39,176 nucleotides of DNA. It comes from Palsa-744 sp036498265 (GTDB lineage: Bacteria > Actinomycetota > Thermoleophilia > Solirubrobacterales > Solirubrobacteraceae). The stretch is from NCBI GenBank assembly GCA_036498265.1, contig DASYFT010000043.1, forward strand, positions 1 through 39,176. The letters are read 5' to 3'. This document shows, in pieces, positions 31,745 to 38,362 of the stretch; within the stretch, counting starts at the first letter, position 1; every line of letters starts with the position of its first letter. Below the pieces are notes generated by a model. The model saw only the letters and a list, made by a program, of their open reading frames with translations. It was not told where the DNA came from and did not search any database. The position numbers and the translations under genes were made by a program.

Positions 31745-32194
31745 CTAGGAGCCGGCACGGGTCGCCACGAACACCGGGATGGTCCGGCTCGTCTTCTCCT
31801 GGTACTCCGCATAGGGCGGGTATGCCGCGACGGCGCGGTCCCACCAGAGCGCCCGCTCATCCCCCTCGACCTCACGGGCGACGTAGTCGTGCGGCTCGGC
31901 GCCGTCCTGGATCATGAGCGCGGTCGGGTCGGCGGCCAGGTTGCCGTACCAGGTGGGGTTGTCGGGGGCGCCCCCCAGCGACGCGACGAGCGCGTACTCG
32001 CCGTCGTGCTCGACCCGCATCAGTGGCACCTTGCGGATCTTGCCGCTCTTGCTTCCACGCATGGTGATGATCACCACGGGGAGGCCGGTGTCCCGAAGCG
32101 TGTTCGCACGCTCGCCGTTGCTGGCCTCGTACTCCTCGACCTGCTCTCGAACCCAGTCCCACGGGCTCGGCTCGTACTCGCCTTGCAGCGGCAT
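31745..32194 (-). CDS. nitroreductase-family deazaflavin (F420)-dependent oxidoreductase
   Basis: The protein has 149 residues from ATG 32194 with GAGGAGG six bases upstream. It is a split-barrel Ddn/FDOR-A type enzyme: VIITMRGSKSGKIRKVPLMRVEHDGEYALVASLGGAPDNPTWYGNLAADP is the F420-binding core (seen in pieces: RGSKSGKIRKVPLM, GGAPDNPTWYGNL). The C-terminal AAYPPYAEYQEKTSRTIPVFVA matches the family end. These enzymes use reduced F420 to reduce quinones, nitro groups or other substrates; the natural substrate is unknown. It is divergent from the VOC gene. Confidence 0.94.
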   Translation of the reverse strand: MPLQGEYEPSPWDWVREQVEEYEASNGERANTLRDTGLPVVIITMRGSKSGKIRKVPLMRVEHDGEYALVASLGGAPDNPTWYGNLAADPTALMIQDGAEPHDYVAREVEGDERALWWDRAVAAYPPYAEYQEKTSRTIPVFVATRAGS

Positions 32195-32303
32195 CTGTCC
32201 TCCTCACACGGGTATGTGGCGGCGTGCGTGCCCGGCGGGGAGCATAGTAGTGGGCTCACGTCGCCGACCGCCGGCGCCCGTGCCGGCGCAGAGAGGAGTC
32301 GAG

Positions 32304-32654
32304 ATGGGAAACCCGGTCACGCACTTCGAGGTCCTTGGCAACGACGCCGCAGCGCTCCAGCGCTTCTACGGAGAGGCGTTCGGATGGCAGATGCAGGACG
32401 TCATGGACGGCTCCTACTACATGGTCGACCCGGGCGTCGAGAGCGGCATCAAAGGCGGGGTCGGAGCGGCGCCCGAGGGCGGCGGCCACGTGACCTTCTA
32501 TGTCGAAGTCGATGACCCCGCGGCGGCGCTCGCGAAGATCTCCGAGCTCGGCGGCAGCACCGTCCAGCCGCCGATGGATGTCCCCAACGGGCCGACGATC
32601 GCCCTGTTCGCCGATCCCGAGGGCCACGTGGTGGGCCTCGTCAAGGGGATGTAG
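32304..32654 (+). CDS. VOC-family (glyoxalase/bleomycin-resistance-like) protein
   Basis: The protein has 116 residues; ATG 32304 follows a GAGGAG site. Paired beta-alpha-beta-beta-beta modules are seen: VTHFEVLGNDAAALQRFYGEAFGWQM and HVTFYVEVDDPAAALAKISELGG...GPTIALFADPEGHVVGLVKG. The His/Glu-type metal ligands are in keeping with VOC members (HFEV, HVTFYVEV, DPEGHVVG). No substrate can be assigned. The next gene is 34 bases downstream on the same strand. Confidence 0.92.
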   Translation: MGNPVTHFEVLGNDAAALQRFYGEAFGWQMQDVMDGSYYMVDPGVESGIKGGVGAAPEGGGHVTFYVEVDDPAAALAKISELGGSTVQPPMDVPNGPTIALFADPEGHVVGLVKGM

Positions 32655-32688
32655 TCGCTCCGCGGCGTCGGTATGGTGCCCGGTGCCC

Positions 32689-33471
32689 ATGACGGACGCC
32701 GTCCCTGAGGACACAACCGAGACTTCTGCGCCGGCCCAGGAGAGCGCCCGGGAGCCCGAGCCGCGCGGTTACGCGCGCGTTCGGGAGATCATTCGCCGCG
32801 GGATCGGCAGCTTCTCACGCCTCGGCGACCTGGATGACATGTATGAGCCCCAGGGGCACGACATCCTGGACTACGGCTGGGCCGGTGACGGCGACCGCGC
32901 GCTCGCGCTGCTCGACCGCGGTGCCGCGAGCGTGTCCGGATTCGATCTCTGGTGGAAGGATCAGGATCTCGAGCGCGTGAGTGAGCGGATGCGAGCGCTC
33001 GGCCTGGACGGCAGGACCGACTTCCGGCTGGCCGATCCCTACGCGACGTCGTTCCCGGACGACTCGTTCGACGTCGTCATCGGTGTCGCGATCCTGCTCC
33101 ACCTCGACCTCGAGAGGGCGCTCGGGGAGATCCGCCGCGTGCTCCGCCCGGGCGGCCGGGGCGTGTTCGTCGAGCCGCTGGCCCACAACCCCATCCTCCG
33201 AGCGGGCCGTGTGGTCACCAGCAGAACCCACGCGGACTCGGGGAGCCACTTCACGGCGAGCGACTGGGCGCTCTGCGCCCGCGTGTTCCCCGGGTTCGAG
33301 CACTTCGAGCGCGAGCTGTCCACGATTCCGCTCATGCCCCTCAACCTGGTGCTTCCCGCCCGGGCACAGCGGGGGCTCGCCAGGCGGGCATGGTCGGGCG
33401 ACGAGTGGCTGATGTCCCGCTTTCCCGGGTTGCGAAAGCACGCTCGGATCACGTTCCTCGTGCTCCAGTAG
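32689..33471 (+). CDS. class I SAM-dependent methyltransferase
   Basis: The protein has 260 residues from ATG 32689. The Rossmann core is partly atypical: motif I is weak (DYGWAGDGDRALALLDRGAASVSGFDLW, acidic end of strand 2 as FDL), motif II/III as LADPYATSFPDDSFDVVIGVAILLHLDLERAL and post-III as EIRRVLRPGGRGVFVEPL. The C-terminal half (GSHFTASDWALCARVFPGFEHFE) caps the site. The pattern fits a Methyltransf_11-like small-molecule enzyme. It may be cotranscribed with the VOC gene; its 3' end converges on the glycosyltransferase-like gene. Confidence 0.88.
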   Translation: MTDAVPEDTTETSAPAQESAREPEPRGYARVREIIRRGIGSFSRLGDLDDMYEPQGHDILDYGWAGDGDRALALLDRGAASVSGFDLWWKDQDLERVSERMRALGLDGRTDFRLADPYATSFPDDSFDVVIGVAILLHLDLERALGEIRRVLRPGGRGVFVEPLAHNPILRAGRVVTSRTHADSGSHFTASDWALCARVFPGFEHFERELSTIPLMPLNLVLPARAQRGLARRAWSGDEWLMSRFPGLRKHARITFLVLQ

Positions 33472-33493
33472 CCCCGCGCCGACCCGGCCGTCC

Positions 33494-34522
33494 TCATCGG
33501 ACTGCGTCCCGGGCGCGCTGCGCGACGATCCACCCGTCGTCCCGCAGCCTCCGACCGAGCCCCGTTCCCGCGACGTTGAAGCGCCGGGCTGCGCGGCGGA
33601 CGTCCGAGAGGTCTCGTCGAAGCTGCCCCGTGTGTCCTCGCCGGACCGCCGTCGCCGCGCGCCGCAGGCTGAGCCCCTTCTCACCCGGCAGATGCCACAG
33701 GCCAAGCTCGAGGGCCATGGGGTTGGGCGGCGCTTTGTGACGTGGGCCCGTCTGGATCCTCGCGGCGACCCTCGAGAGATCGTGGAACCTGATTCGCCCG
33801 GTGGCGCCGCCAAGCGTGAGGACCTGCTCCTCCGTTGGGAGCACGCGGTCCTCCGCGGCGAGTCGCGCGTCGATCTCCTCGCACGCCGCGACGAGGCTGC
33901 CCAGGGAGTCCGGAGTGCCGCTCAAGAGCTCGCCACCGACCCATGGCGGAAGCTCCGCCGAGCCGCCCATCCCCTGCGCCAGCTCGCCGATCCCCAGTCG
34001 GGTCACGCCGAAGTCGCCGAACCCGACCGCGTCCCAGTCGGGCGGGTAGGGGATGTGGATGCAGCCGATCTCGCCGTCGCCCGGCAGGGCCGCAAGAACG
34101 CGGGCTGGATCCGGCCAGATGCAGTCCAGGTCGGTCATCAGGACGTGCCGCCCTGGAGACGAACCCTCGGTCGCCGACTGAATCGCGTCGAGCACGTAGC
34201 GAGACGAGACGTACATCCGGCTGTCGTCGCCGGGACGGTGCCGGTACTCGGTCGGCACGATCTCGACCTCCATCCGGGCGATTGCGTCCACCAGCTCGCG
34301 CATCGTCCTCCCGACGGTCTGCAGGTTCGTCAGGTTGGTGGCGAGGGCGATGTCGCACGGGGCGTCCTTTAGGCGAAGCGAAGCCACCTGGGCGAGCGCA
34401 CACTCCAGGTAGCGGACCGCGAGCTCCTCGACCGATGAGTGCGAGCGGACGGACGGGTAATAGAACCCCTCTTGCCCTCCGTGCACGTAGAGGTAGTGGA
34501 CAACCAATGGTCTTTCAGGCAT
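33494..34522 (-). CDS. glycosyltransferase-like protein A, unknown family
   Basis: The protein has 342 residues from ATG 34522 (AAGGAG nine bases upstream). It starts VVHYLYVHGGQEGFYYPS and then RYLECALAQVASLR, ATNLTNL, VPTEYRHRP, SSRYVLDAI, MTDLDCIWPDP, IPYPPDW, LPPWVGGELLSGT, LPTEEQVLTLGG, RFHDLSRVAARI, LWHLPGEKGLSLRRAA and RRFNV. The DLD in a strand-then-acidic-loop setting resembles the DxD metal/sugar-nucleotide motif of GT-A folds, so a glycosyltransferase-like fold is inferred, not established. No TM or signal is seen. It is a divergent paralogue of the gene at 35116-36177, sharing all the listed blocks. Confidence 0.8.
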   Translation of the reverse strand: MPERPLVVHYLYVHGGQEGFYYPSVRSHSSVEELAVRYLECALAQVASLRLKDAPCDIALATNLTNLQTVGRTMRELVDAIARMEVEIVPTEYRHRPGDDSRMYVSSRYVLDAIQSATEGSSPGRHVLMTDLDCIWPDPARVLAALPGDGEIGCIHIPYPPDWDAVGFGDFGVTRLGIGELAQGMGGSAELPPWVGGELLSGTPDSLGSLVAACEEIDARLAAEDRVLPTEEQVLTLGGATGRIRFHDLSRVAARIQTGPRHKAPPNPMALELGLWHLPGEKGLSLRRAATAVRRGHTGQLRRDLSDVRRAARRFNVAGTGLGRRLRDDGWIVAQRARDAVR

Positions 34523-34586
34523 CTGTGGGCACTCCTTCGAACGTAGTTGAGCATCCCCCGGTGGGGGAATGCGGCAGCGACAACCG

Positions 34587-34602
34587 GCGGCGCAAGCGCC
34601 GC
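34587..34602 (-). terminator. hairpin after the DUF6153-like gene
   Basis: GCGGCGC-AA-GCGCCGC begins nine bases beyond the stop of the small membrane-protein gene. An additional C5/G5 hairpin lies at 34551-34572. Neither has a long T-tract. Confidence 0.4.
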
Positions 34603-34611
34603 TGCGTCAAC

Positions 34612-34953
34612 TCAACGTCGAAGGACAGCCGTCCACGGGGGACCGGCTCGAGCGGCGTGCCGTGGTGGCGCCACCGACGGCCTGCCGGTGATGCGGAACA
34701 GCGGAGTCCGTACCAGGCACGCCGCCATCGGGTCGTTCGCACGCTTGGGGCGCCAGCCAAGCGCTGCGAGGACGGCGATCGACATCGTCGCCAGGCACAT
34801 CGTCGCCCCGTCGTGGTGGTCGGCGTCGTGGTGCTCCGGCAGCGCCGCGTGCGCGTTGAGGGCGGCGACTCCAAGGACGACGAGCACCCCGATGAGCGCG
34901 GTGCCGCGGCGGTGGCGCGTCATGAGACGCTGGATCGTCCTCAGCTGCGGCAC
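34612..34953 (-). CDS. small His-rich membrane protein, DUF6153-like
   Basis: The protein has 113 residues from GTG 34953; ATG 34923 is an alternative. A first TM (TALIGVLVVLGVAALNAHAAL) is followed by a His/Asp cluster PEHHDADHHDGATMC, a second TM (CLATMSIAVLAALGW), and a Pro/Arg tail ending ARAGPPWTAVLRR. The arrangement TM - His-rich loop - Cys-TM - RGPP...VLR end is how I remember the actinobacterial DUF6153 small membrane proteins; a search would be needed. The His cluster outside or between membranes could bind copper or another metal. A TAACAT box seven bases before the GTG suggests leaderless expression. Confidence 0.6.
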   Translation of the reverse strand: MPQLRTIQRLMTRHRRGTALIGVLVVLGVAALNAHAALPEHHDADHHDGATMCLATMSIAVLAALGWRPKRANDPMAACLVRTPLFRITGRPSVAPPRHAARAGPPWTAVLRR

Positions 34954-34960
34954 GGTGCCG

Positions 34961-34966
34961 ATGTTA
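34961..34966 (-). promoter_or_regulatory. -10 box TAACAT, leaderless GTG start
   Basis: The complement reads TAACAT seven bases before GTG 34953 with no ribosome site between. Adjacent arms ATCCACC (34967-34973) and GGTGGAT (34991-34997) form an inverted repeat over the expected -35 zone. Confidence 0.4.
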
Positions 34967-35115
34967 ATCCACCACGCGGGGGATCACGGCGGTGGATGTG
35001 GCCTCTCTCAGGATCCGTCGCGTGGATGACCATGCGGCCCTCCTCGCGACCACCGGCATCGTCACACGTCCACTCCACGAGACAGCAGATGGGGGATCTG
35101 AGAGTATCCGCGCGC

Positions 35116-36177
35116 GTGATCTCCGATGGGCGACATCAGGCTCCGGGGGCGACGCTCGGCGATCGCTCATGCGTGGCACAGTGCCTCTACCTCCACGAGG
35201 AGGGAGAGCAGTTCTACTACCCCTCGAGCCGCTCCACGGGCAGCGCCGCACGCCTGGGAGCGCGATACCTGGAGTGCGCGCTCGTGCAGGCCGCCTCGCT
35301 GCGCTGGCTCGCCCCCGACTGCGAGCTGCTGCTGGCCACCAACCTGGCCAAACGCGACTCGCTCAGCCGTCGCGGGCGCGCGCTGCTCGACCGGATCATC
35401 TCCCTCGGCGTGACGCTCGTCCCCGCCGAGTACCGGCACGCGCCACGGGAGGCCACGAGCGAATTTCACTCCTCGCGCTATGTCTTCGACGCGATCGAGG
35501 CGATCTCCGCCGGGCGCAATCCCGACGGTCAGCTGTGGATCGTCGACGTGGACTGCGTGTGGCTCGATCCGCAGGCCGCATTCGAGACCGTCGCCGCAAG
35601 GACCGGGGTGAGCGCGCTCGAGATCCCCTATCCCCCGGATTGGGAGGGCTCGGGCTACAACCGTGAGGCCATCGGTGCCCTCGGCACCCGCCTCGGCGCC
35701 TGCGATCCGGCGCCGCCGTGGATTGGAGGGGAGGCTCTCGCCGGCACGGTCGGCGAGCTGCGCGGGCTGATGGAGGTCTGCGAGCGCCTGGACGAGGAGC
35801 TCGCGGGCATCGACGTCTCGCTGCCCACCGAGGAGCAGCTGTTGACGCTCGCTGGAGGCCTCAGACGGGTTCGCTTCCACAACCTGTCTACCGTTGTCGG
35901 ACGGATCTGGACCGGACGGCGCCACGGCGCCGCAAACCCCTCAGACCCAGCGGCGCTCGCCATCTGGCACCTCCCCAGCGAGAAGGGCCTGAGCTTCCGG
36001 CGAGCCGCCAACGCGCTGCTTCGCGGCTCGGAGACCCGCTTGCGCAGAGATCTGTCCAGCAGGGAACTCGCGGGGGGTCGCTTCAACGTCTCGAGCCCCC
36101 GGTGGTCTCGCAGCTTGCGCGACGACAGCTGGATAGCGGCCTCCAAAGTCCGCGACACGCTCGTCCGGGGCGGATGA
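35116..36177 (+). CDS. glycosyltransferase-like protein B, paralogue of protein A
   Basis: The protein has 353 residues if GTG 35116 is used; GTG 35173 would clip the first predicted strand (CVAQCLYLH), which aligns with the start of its paralogue, so it is less likely. Shared blocks with protein A are QFYYPSSRS, RYLECALVQAASLRW, ATNLAKR, VPAEYRHAP, SSRYVFDAIEAI, IVDVDCVWLDP, IPYPPDWEG, PPWIGGEALAGT, LPTEEQLLTLAGG, RFHNLSTVVGRIWTGRRHGA, IWHLPSEKGLSFRRAA and RDDSWIA. DVD again suggests a DxD-type GT-A core. Its stop overlaps the aldose-epimerase start (ATGA). The long frame extending upstream is unrelated to the family and is rejected. Confidence 0.78.
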   Translation: MISDGRHQAPGATLGDRSCVAQCLYLHEEGEQFYYPSSRSTGSAARLGARYLECALVQAASLRWLAPDCELLLATNLAKRDSLSRRGRALLDRIISLGVTLVPAEYRHAPREATSEFHSSRYVFDAIEAISAGRNPDGQLWIVDVDCVWLDPQAAFETVAARTGVSALEIPYPPDWEGSGYNREAIGALGTRLGACDPAPPWIGGEALAGTVGELRGLMEVCERLDEELAGIDVSLPTEEQLLTLAGGLRRVRFHNLSTVVGRIWTGRRHGAANPSDPAALAIWHLPSEKGLSFRRAANALLRGSETRLRRDLSSRELAGGRFNVSSPRWSRSLRDDSWIAASKVRDTLVRGG

Positions 36178-37103
36178 GAGCCGGCGTGACCCCGCCTCCG
36201 CCCTCCGGCCGGCAGTTCGAGATCCGCCACGGGGAGCAGCGAGCCACGATCGTCGAGGTTGGAGGTGGCGTCCGCGCCTACGACCTCGGCACCAGGCCCG
36301 TCCTCGATCCATATCCGCTCGAGGCCATCTGCGACGGCGCTCACGGCACCCCCCTGATTCCGTGGCCGAACCGGCTGGCCGACGGTCGCTACAGGTTCGA
36401 CGGCGTCGAGTATCAGGTCGCGCTCACCGAGCCCGAACGCCGCAACGCGATCCACGGCTTCCTGCGCTGGCGCTCCTGGAGCGCCGGCGAGCAGAAGCCG
36501 GATGCGGTCGTCATGCACACCAGGCTGCACCCCCTCGAGGGCTACCCGTTCGCGCTCGACGTCGCCATCGCCTACCGGCTCGGCGACAGCGGACTGACAG
36601 TCCGCACGAGCGCCACCAACATCGGCGGGCGGCGGTGTCCCTACGGCGCCGGGCAGCATCCCTACCTCTCGCCGGGCGGCGGCGTCATCGACGACTGCGT
36701 GCTGGAGCTCGACGCGCAGACGCGGATCGTCGTGGACGACGAGCGCAAACTCCCCGTCGGGCGAGAGCCGGTGGAGGGCAGCTCCGAGGACTTCCGCCGG
36801 CCCCGCCGCCTGGGCGACCAGCAGGTGGACCTCGCGTTCACCGAGCTGGCCCGCGACGAGCGCGGCCTCGCACGGGCCAGCCTCACCGCGCCGGACGGGA
36901 CCTCCGTCGAGCTGTGGGCCGACGAGAGCCACCCCTACCTCGAGATCTACACCGGCGATGGCCTCGCACCGGAGCGCAGCCGCCGTGGGCTCGGTGTGGA
37001 GCCGATGACGTGCGCGCCCAACGCCTTCAACAGCGGCGACGGACTCGTCACGCTCGAGCCGGGGGAGACCTTCACCTCCAGCTGGGGCGTGGGGCTCCGG
37101 TGA
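36174..37103 (+). CDS. aldose-1-epimerase (galactose mutarotase) family protein
   Basis: The protein has 309 residues from ATG 36174, overlapping the preceding stop. Mutarotases interconvert alpha and beta anomers of aldoses. Family features: IVEVGGGVRAYDLG, LIPWPNRLADGRYRFDGVEYQ, the first catalytic His in NAIHGFLRW, the second in GAGQHPYLSPG, and the catalytic base Glu in LGVEPMTCAPNAFNSG. Length is usual. Its place directly after a glycosyltransferase-like gene suggests a sugar substrate shared within the operon, although which sugar is unknown. A GTGA overlap links it to the next gene. Confidence 0.93.
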   Translation: MRAGVTPPPPSGRQFEIRHGEQRATIVEVGGGVRAYDLGTRPVLDPYPLEAICDGAHGTPLIPWPNRLADGRYRFDGVEYQVALTEPERRNAIHGFLRWRSWSAGEQKPDAVVMHTRLHPLEGYPFALDVAIAYRLGDSGLTVRTSATNIGGRRCPYGAGQHPYLSPGGGVIDDCVLELDAQTRIVVDDERKLPVGREPVEGSSEDFRRPRRLGDQQVDLAFTELARDERGLARASLTAPDGTSVELWADESHPYLEIYTGDGLAPERSRRGLGVEPMTCAPNAFNSGDGLVTLEPGETFTSSWGVGLR

Positions 37104-38011
37104 GCGAGCCGGCTCACCCTCCGACGACCGACGCCTCCGTCGAGATCCCGTGGGGCGCGGACTCGGAGTACGGCCGGCTCACGGACGTGCTCGTGTGCCG
37201 GCCCACGCACTTCCGCTGGATGCACACGAGCGAGATCTCCGGCTCCACGCTCGCAAGCGGGATCCCCTTCGACCGCGACCTGGCTGACCGCCAGCACGCG
37301 GAGATGGTGAGCGTCTACGAGCAGAACGGCGTCAGCTGTCACTTCCTCGAGCCAGACCCGGCGCTGCCATATCAGGTGTTCGCACGCGACTCGAGCACCG
37401 CGACACACGACGGCAACGTCGTGCTGCAGATGAACCAGCCGTGGCGACGCGGCGAGTACGCGCCCGTGGTCCGCTTCCACGAGGCGGAGTCGATCCCGAT
37501 CCTGGACATCATCACCGCCGGCGCCGTGGAGGGCGGGGACGTGATGCTGATCGAGCCAGGTTGTGTGCTGATCGGCTACTGCGAGGCCCGCACACAGCTC
37601 GCCGGCGCCTCGCAGCTCGCGGACATCTTCAGGGCTCAGGGTTGGGAGGCTCGGATCGAGCCCTTTCCACCGCGCTACGTCCACATCGACCTGCTGGCGG
37701 TCGCGCTCGCCGAGAAGCTCGCCGCCGTCTGCACCGACGTGGTCTCTGGCGGTCTGCATCGGTGGCTGGAGGGACGCGGCTTCGAGCTCATCGACATCTC
37801 GGAGCCGGAAGCCTTCGCGCTGGGCGCCAACGCGATGGCACTCGGCCCGGGGCGGGTGCTGTCGGCCGCCGGTGCCACGCAGCTGAACGCGGGACTGCGG
37901 GCGCACGGCATCGAGGTCTTCGATCCTGACCTCTCGATGTTCACGCTCGGCGGCGGCGGGCCGCATTGCCTCGCGCAGGCCCTGCGGCGCGAGCGCGCCG
38001 GCCCCGCCTGA
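37100..38011 (+). CDS. arginine deiminase/dimethylarginine dimethylaminohydrolase superfamily protein
   Basis: The protein has 303 residues from GTG 37100. The superfamily hydrolyses or transfers guanidino groups by a Cys-His-Glu/Asp centre. Visible parts: EYGRLTDVLVCRPTHF, YQVFARDSSTATHDGNVV, AVEGGDVMLIEPGCVLIGYCEARTQ, PRYVHIDLLAVAL (catalytic His), ALGANAMALGPGRVLS and GGGPHCLAQALRRE with probable nucleophile Cys290. Overall it is nearer DDAH/amidinotransferase-like hydrolases than true ADI; the substrate (arginine, methylarginine, citrulline-related) is not settled. The last 14 codons including stop are tandemly duplicated downstream, showing recent rearrangement of the 3' end. Confidence 0.9.
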   Translation: MSEPAHPPTTDASVEIPWGADSEYGRLTDVLVCRPTHFRWMHTSEISGSTLASGIPFDRDLADRQHAEMVSVYEQNGVSCHFLEPDPALPYQVFARDSSTATHDGNVVLQMNQPWRRGEYAPVVRFHEAESIPILDIITAGAVEGGDVMLIEPGCVLIGYCEARTQLAGASQLADIFRAQGWEARIEPFPPRYVHIDLLAVALAEKLAAVCTDVVSGGLHRWLEGRGFELIDISEPEAFALGANAMALGPGRVLSAAGATQLNAGLRAHGIEVFDPDLSMFTLGGGGPHCLAQALRRERAGPA

Positions 38012-38059
38012 GCCAGACAGGCCCTGCTTCGCGAGCGCGCCGGCCCCGCCTGAGCCAGA
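37976..38059. repeat. 42-bp tandem duplication over the stop codon
   Basis: Units 37976-38017 and 38018-38059 are identical except GG to TT at the tenth-codon region (40 of 42 bases). Each contains ...RERAGPA-TGA, and 42 is a multiple of three, so the second copy stays in frame behind the first stop. Confidence 0.92.
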
Positions 38060-38071
38060 GCCCTCGGCGGT

Positions 38072-38272
38072 CTACTGGTTCCACTTGTCGGCCGTCACCT
38101 TCCCGTGGCCGCTGTTCTTGGCTCGCACGCTGGTCACGTCCTGGGGTGTCCCCGGCCGGTTCATGTTCCGCTCGCTGCCCGTGATGACCGCGGGGGTTCG
38201 CTTGCGGGCGAAGCGCGTGCGGAACGTGTCGAAGGTGCGGCGGAGTCGTTTCCGGGTCATCTGCTCGCTCAT
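38072..38272 (-). CDS. small basic conserved-looking protein, unknown
   Basis: The protein has 66 residues, ATG 38272. It is rich in Arg/Lys and Thr (MTRKRLRRTFDTFRTRFARKR) and ends SGHGKVTADKWNQ. The well-formed C-terminal stretch reads like a conserved motif instead of a random frame, and no competing gene overlaps. It lies 90 bases after the cytochrome b gene on the same strand and may be the last member of that respiratory transcript. No function is recognised. Confidence 0.5.
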   Translation of the reverse strand: MSEQMTRKRLRRTFDTFRTRFARKRTPAVITGSERNMNRPGTPQDVTSVRAKNSGHGKVTADKWNQ

Positions 38273-38362
38273 GCCGTCGGTTCTGTCAGTACGCCGGACG
38301 ATCCCGGGCGCAAGGGCGGCCTCGCGCCGCCGGCGTGGCGCTCAACGGGACGAGGTAGCTGA

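Noticed and set aside
33835..35115. Upstream extension of the second glycosyltransferase-like frame to 780 residues
   Set aside because: The extension is Arg/Ser/Pro-rich noise running antisense through the first paralogue and the small membrane-protein gene; paralogue similarity begins only near 35150.
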